From Bradyrhizobium murdochi (GTDB lineage: Bacteria; Pseudomonadota; Alphaproteobacteria; Rhizobiales; Xanthobacteraceae): 64,000 bases of DNA. Position 1 is the first letter of the stretch. Each line of letters opens with the position of its first letter. The DNA is taken from contig NZ_AXAU01000014.1 in NCBI RefSeq assembly GCF_000472965.1, positions 6,314 through 70,313 of the forward strand, read 5' to 3'. Positions 62,988 to 64,000 of the stretch are shown one piece after another. The notes under the pieces were generated by a model, which searched no databases, had not been told where the DNA came from, and saw only the letters and a program-made list of their open reading frames with translations. Both the position numbers and the translations under genes were made by a program.

Positions 62988-64000
62988 GAGGCCTCCCGCA
63001 GCGCCGCCGCAATCGAATTGCGGCGCGTCTTCCACAGCGAGACCTCATGCAGTCGGGTAAAGCAGGTTTCCATTACAGCGAGCGCCGTGGGATTTTCGCA
63101 CGCCATGAAGCCGCGGACGTCGTCGTTGCCGAGCGTTGCGTCGTAGTAGAGATCGAACAGATGCGGCGGCACGGCATCCGCAAGATGAGCGAAGGCGGCC
63201 ATGTGCTCCAGCGTCGCGGCGATTTCAGCCGCCCCGCGAAAGCCGTGCCGCTTCATGCCGGCGATCCACTCAGGATTTGCGGCACGCGTGCGGACCACGC
63301 GTGAAATTTCCTCAGTCAGCTCGCGGGCACGTGGCTGATCGGGCCGCGAGGTGTCGAGGTGATAGAGCGAAGGGATGCTCGTGCCCAATCGCGCCGCTGC
63401 GGCCGCGACACCCGCCTCATGGGCGGCATAGTCCGCGGCGAGCAGCAGGTCTGTCTCAGGCAGGTCCTGAGTATGGACAAAGGCGTCGGCGGCGGCGAGC
63501 TTCGCCTCGATGCCAGCGCGGTCGGGCTGCATCGCACCATCGGACGAAAACGCCCAGGACGATGCCGACAACCAAGCCTCGCCGGCCGCCTCCCGCGATT
63601 GCGGCGTGAAGACATCGGGTAGCGATGCAAAGCCGACGCCATATTGTCCGGGACGCGGCCCGAACACGCGCGATGCGCGATGGCGATAGGGATTTTCCTC
63701 GCCTTCGCCTTCGCGCTCGGAGAGCGCTTCGGCTGCTGCCTCGAACAATTGAGCGAGACCGGAGAACACGTCGCGAAACAGCCCGGACACGCGAAGCGTG
63801 ACGTCGATGCGGGGCCGGCCGAGCTCGGCCGGCGCGATGATGTCGTAACCCGTCACGCGTCCCGAACCATGATCCCAGCGCGGCGCAATGCCGGCGAGAT
63901 GCAGGGCCATCGCAAAATCCTCGCCTGCGGTGCGCATAGTCGAAGAGCCCCAGAGATCGACCACGAGCCCCTCCGGCCAGTCACCGTGATCCTGCAAGTG
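62984..64000 (-). CDS. cobN: cobaltochelatase subunit CobN, C-terminal part
   Basis: The frame runs off the right edge; 338 residues are seen, the C-terminal quarter of the about 1,250-residue chelatase. It has VVDLWGSSTMRTAGEDFAMALHLAGIAPRWDHGSGRVTGYDIIAPAELGRPRIDVTLRVSGLFRDVFSGLAQLFE, then AEWIAGMKRHGF-like NPEWIAGMKRHGFRGAAEIAATLEHMAAFAHL and the final LWKTRRNSIAAALREA. With CobS and CobT it inserts cobalt in the aerobic route. It heads the leftward run N-G-H-I-J. Confidence 0.95.
   Translation of the reverse strand, partial: HLQDHGDWPEGLVVDLWGSSTMRTAGEDFAMALHLAGIAPRWDHGSGRVTGYDIIAPAELGRPRIDVTLRVSGLFRDVFSGLAQLFEAAAEALSEREGEGEENPYRHRASRVFGPRPGQYGVGFASLPDVFTPQSREAAGEAWLSASSWAFSSDGAMQPDRAGIEAKLAAADAFVHTQDLPETDLLLAADYAAHEAGVAAAAARLGTSIPSLYHLDTSRPDQPRARELTEEISRVVRTRAANPEWIAGMKRHGFRGAAEIAATLEHMAAFAHLADAVPPHLFDLYYDATLGNDDVRGFMACENPTALAVMETCFTRLHEVSLWKTRRNSIAAALREAS

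Overview
The window reads as chromosomal symbiosis-island or accessory DNA of an alphaproteobacterium of the Bradyrhizobium type. The evidence is TtsI-binding tts boxes, an SKWP-repeat effector, a rhizobial traG/copG conjugation remnant, a complete aerobic (CobG/CobN/CobF) cobalamin pathway, and many decayed IS and integrase fragments in high-GC coding sequence. The species cannot be fixed from the sequence alone.

Positions 1-6,300 are a graveyard of type III effector genes and mobile DNA. They hold the 5' part of an SKWP-repeat effector behind a clear tts box, a second divergent tts box feeding a 34-codon ORF, a thioredoxin, a frameshifted gene behind a third tts-like box, fragments of IS30 and IS21 transposases and of a tyrosine recombinase, and a frameshifted repeat protein resembling the NopD/Ulp-type effectors.

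Positions 6,553-29,361 hold an almost complete type III secretion system. By its EspA/SseB-like filament/tip protein, its SsaG/EscF-like needle, its YscE- and YscG-like needle chaperones and the order of its translocator operon, it belongs with the SPI-2/LEE (Ssa-Esc) family rather than the usual rhizobial Rhc family. From left to right: a translocon operon (sctA, sctB, sctE, SycD-type chaperone, small coiled-coil protein; read leftward), sctU-T-S-R-Q-P (leftward), a GspD-like lipoprotein secretin (sctC, rightward), a LysR regulator, sctF, a YscE-like gene, sctD and sctV (leftward), then sctO-N-L-K-J-I-G (leftward). No tts box precedes any of these operons, and no gatekeeper (SctW) was found.

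Positions 29,900-39,650 are again mobile and decayed: IstB, CopG and TraG fragments, a candidate defence cassette (sce7725/Beta-like plus a PD-(D/E)XK-like sce7726 protein), a frameshifted integrase ending in a perfect 20-bp inverted repeat, dehydrogenase and phosphoesterase fragments, one intact MFS transporter, and a truncated integrase preceded by three direct 20-mers.

Positions 39,681-51,276 carry two uptake operons. One encodes a TonB-dependent receptor, an MFS transporter, a binding protein, a FecCD permease and an ATPase. The other has a TonB-dependent receptor and a PepSY membrane protein behind a cobalamin riboswitch. Positions 51,409-64,000 hold the cobalamin genes: cobC, then leftward cobN (partial)-G-H-I-J, cobL-E-M-B-A, a CbiM-like permease, cobF and cobT, with cobK divergent inside the run. 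The transporters and the pathway together suggest that metal or corrinoid uptake and B12 synthesis are clustered next to the secretion island.
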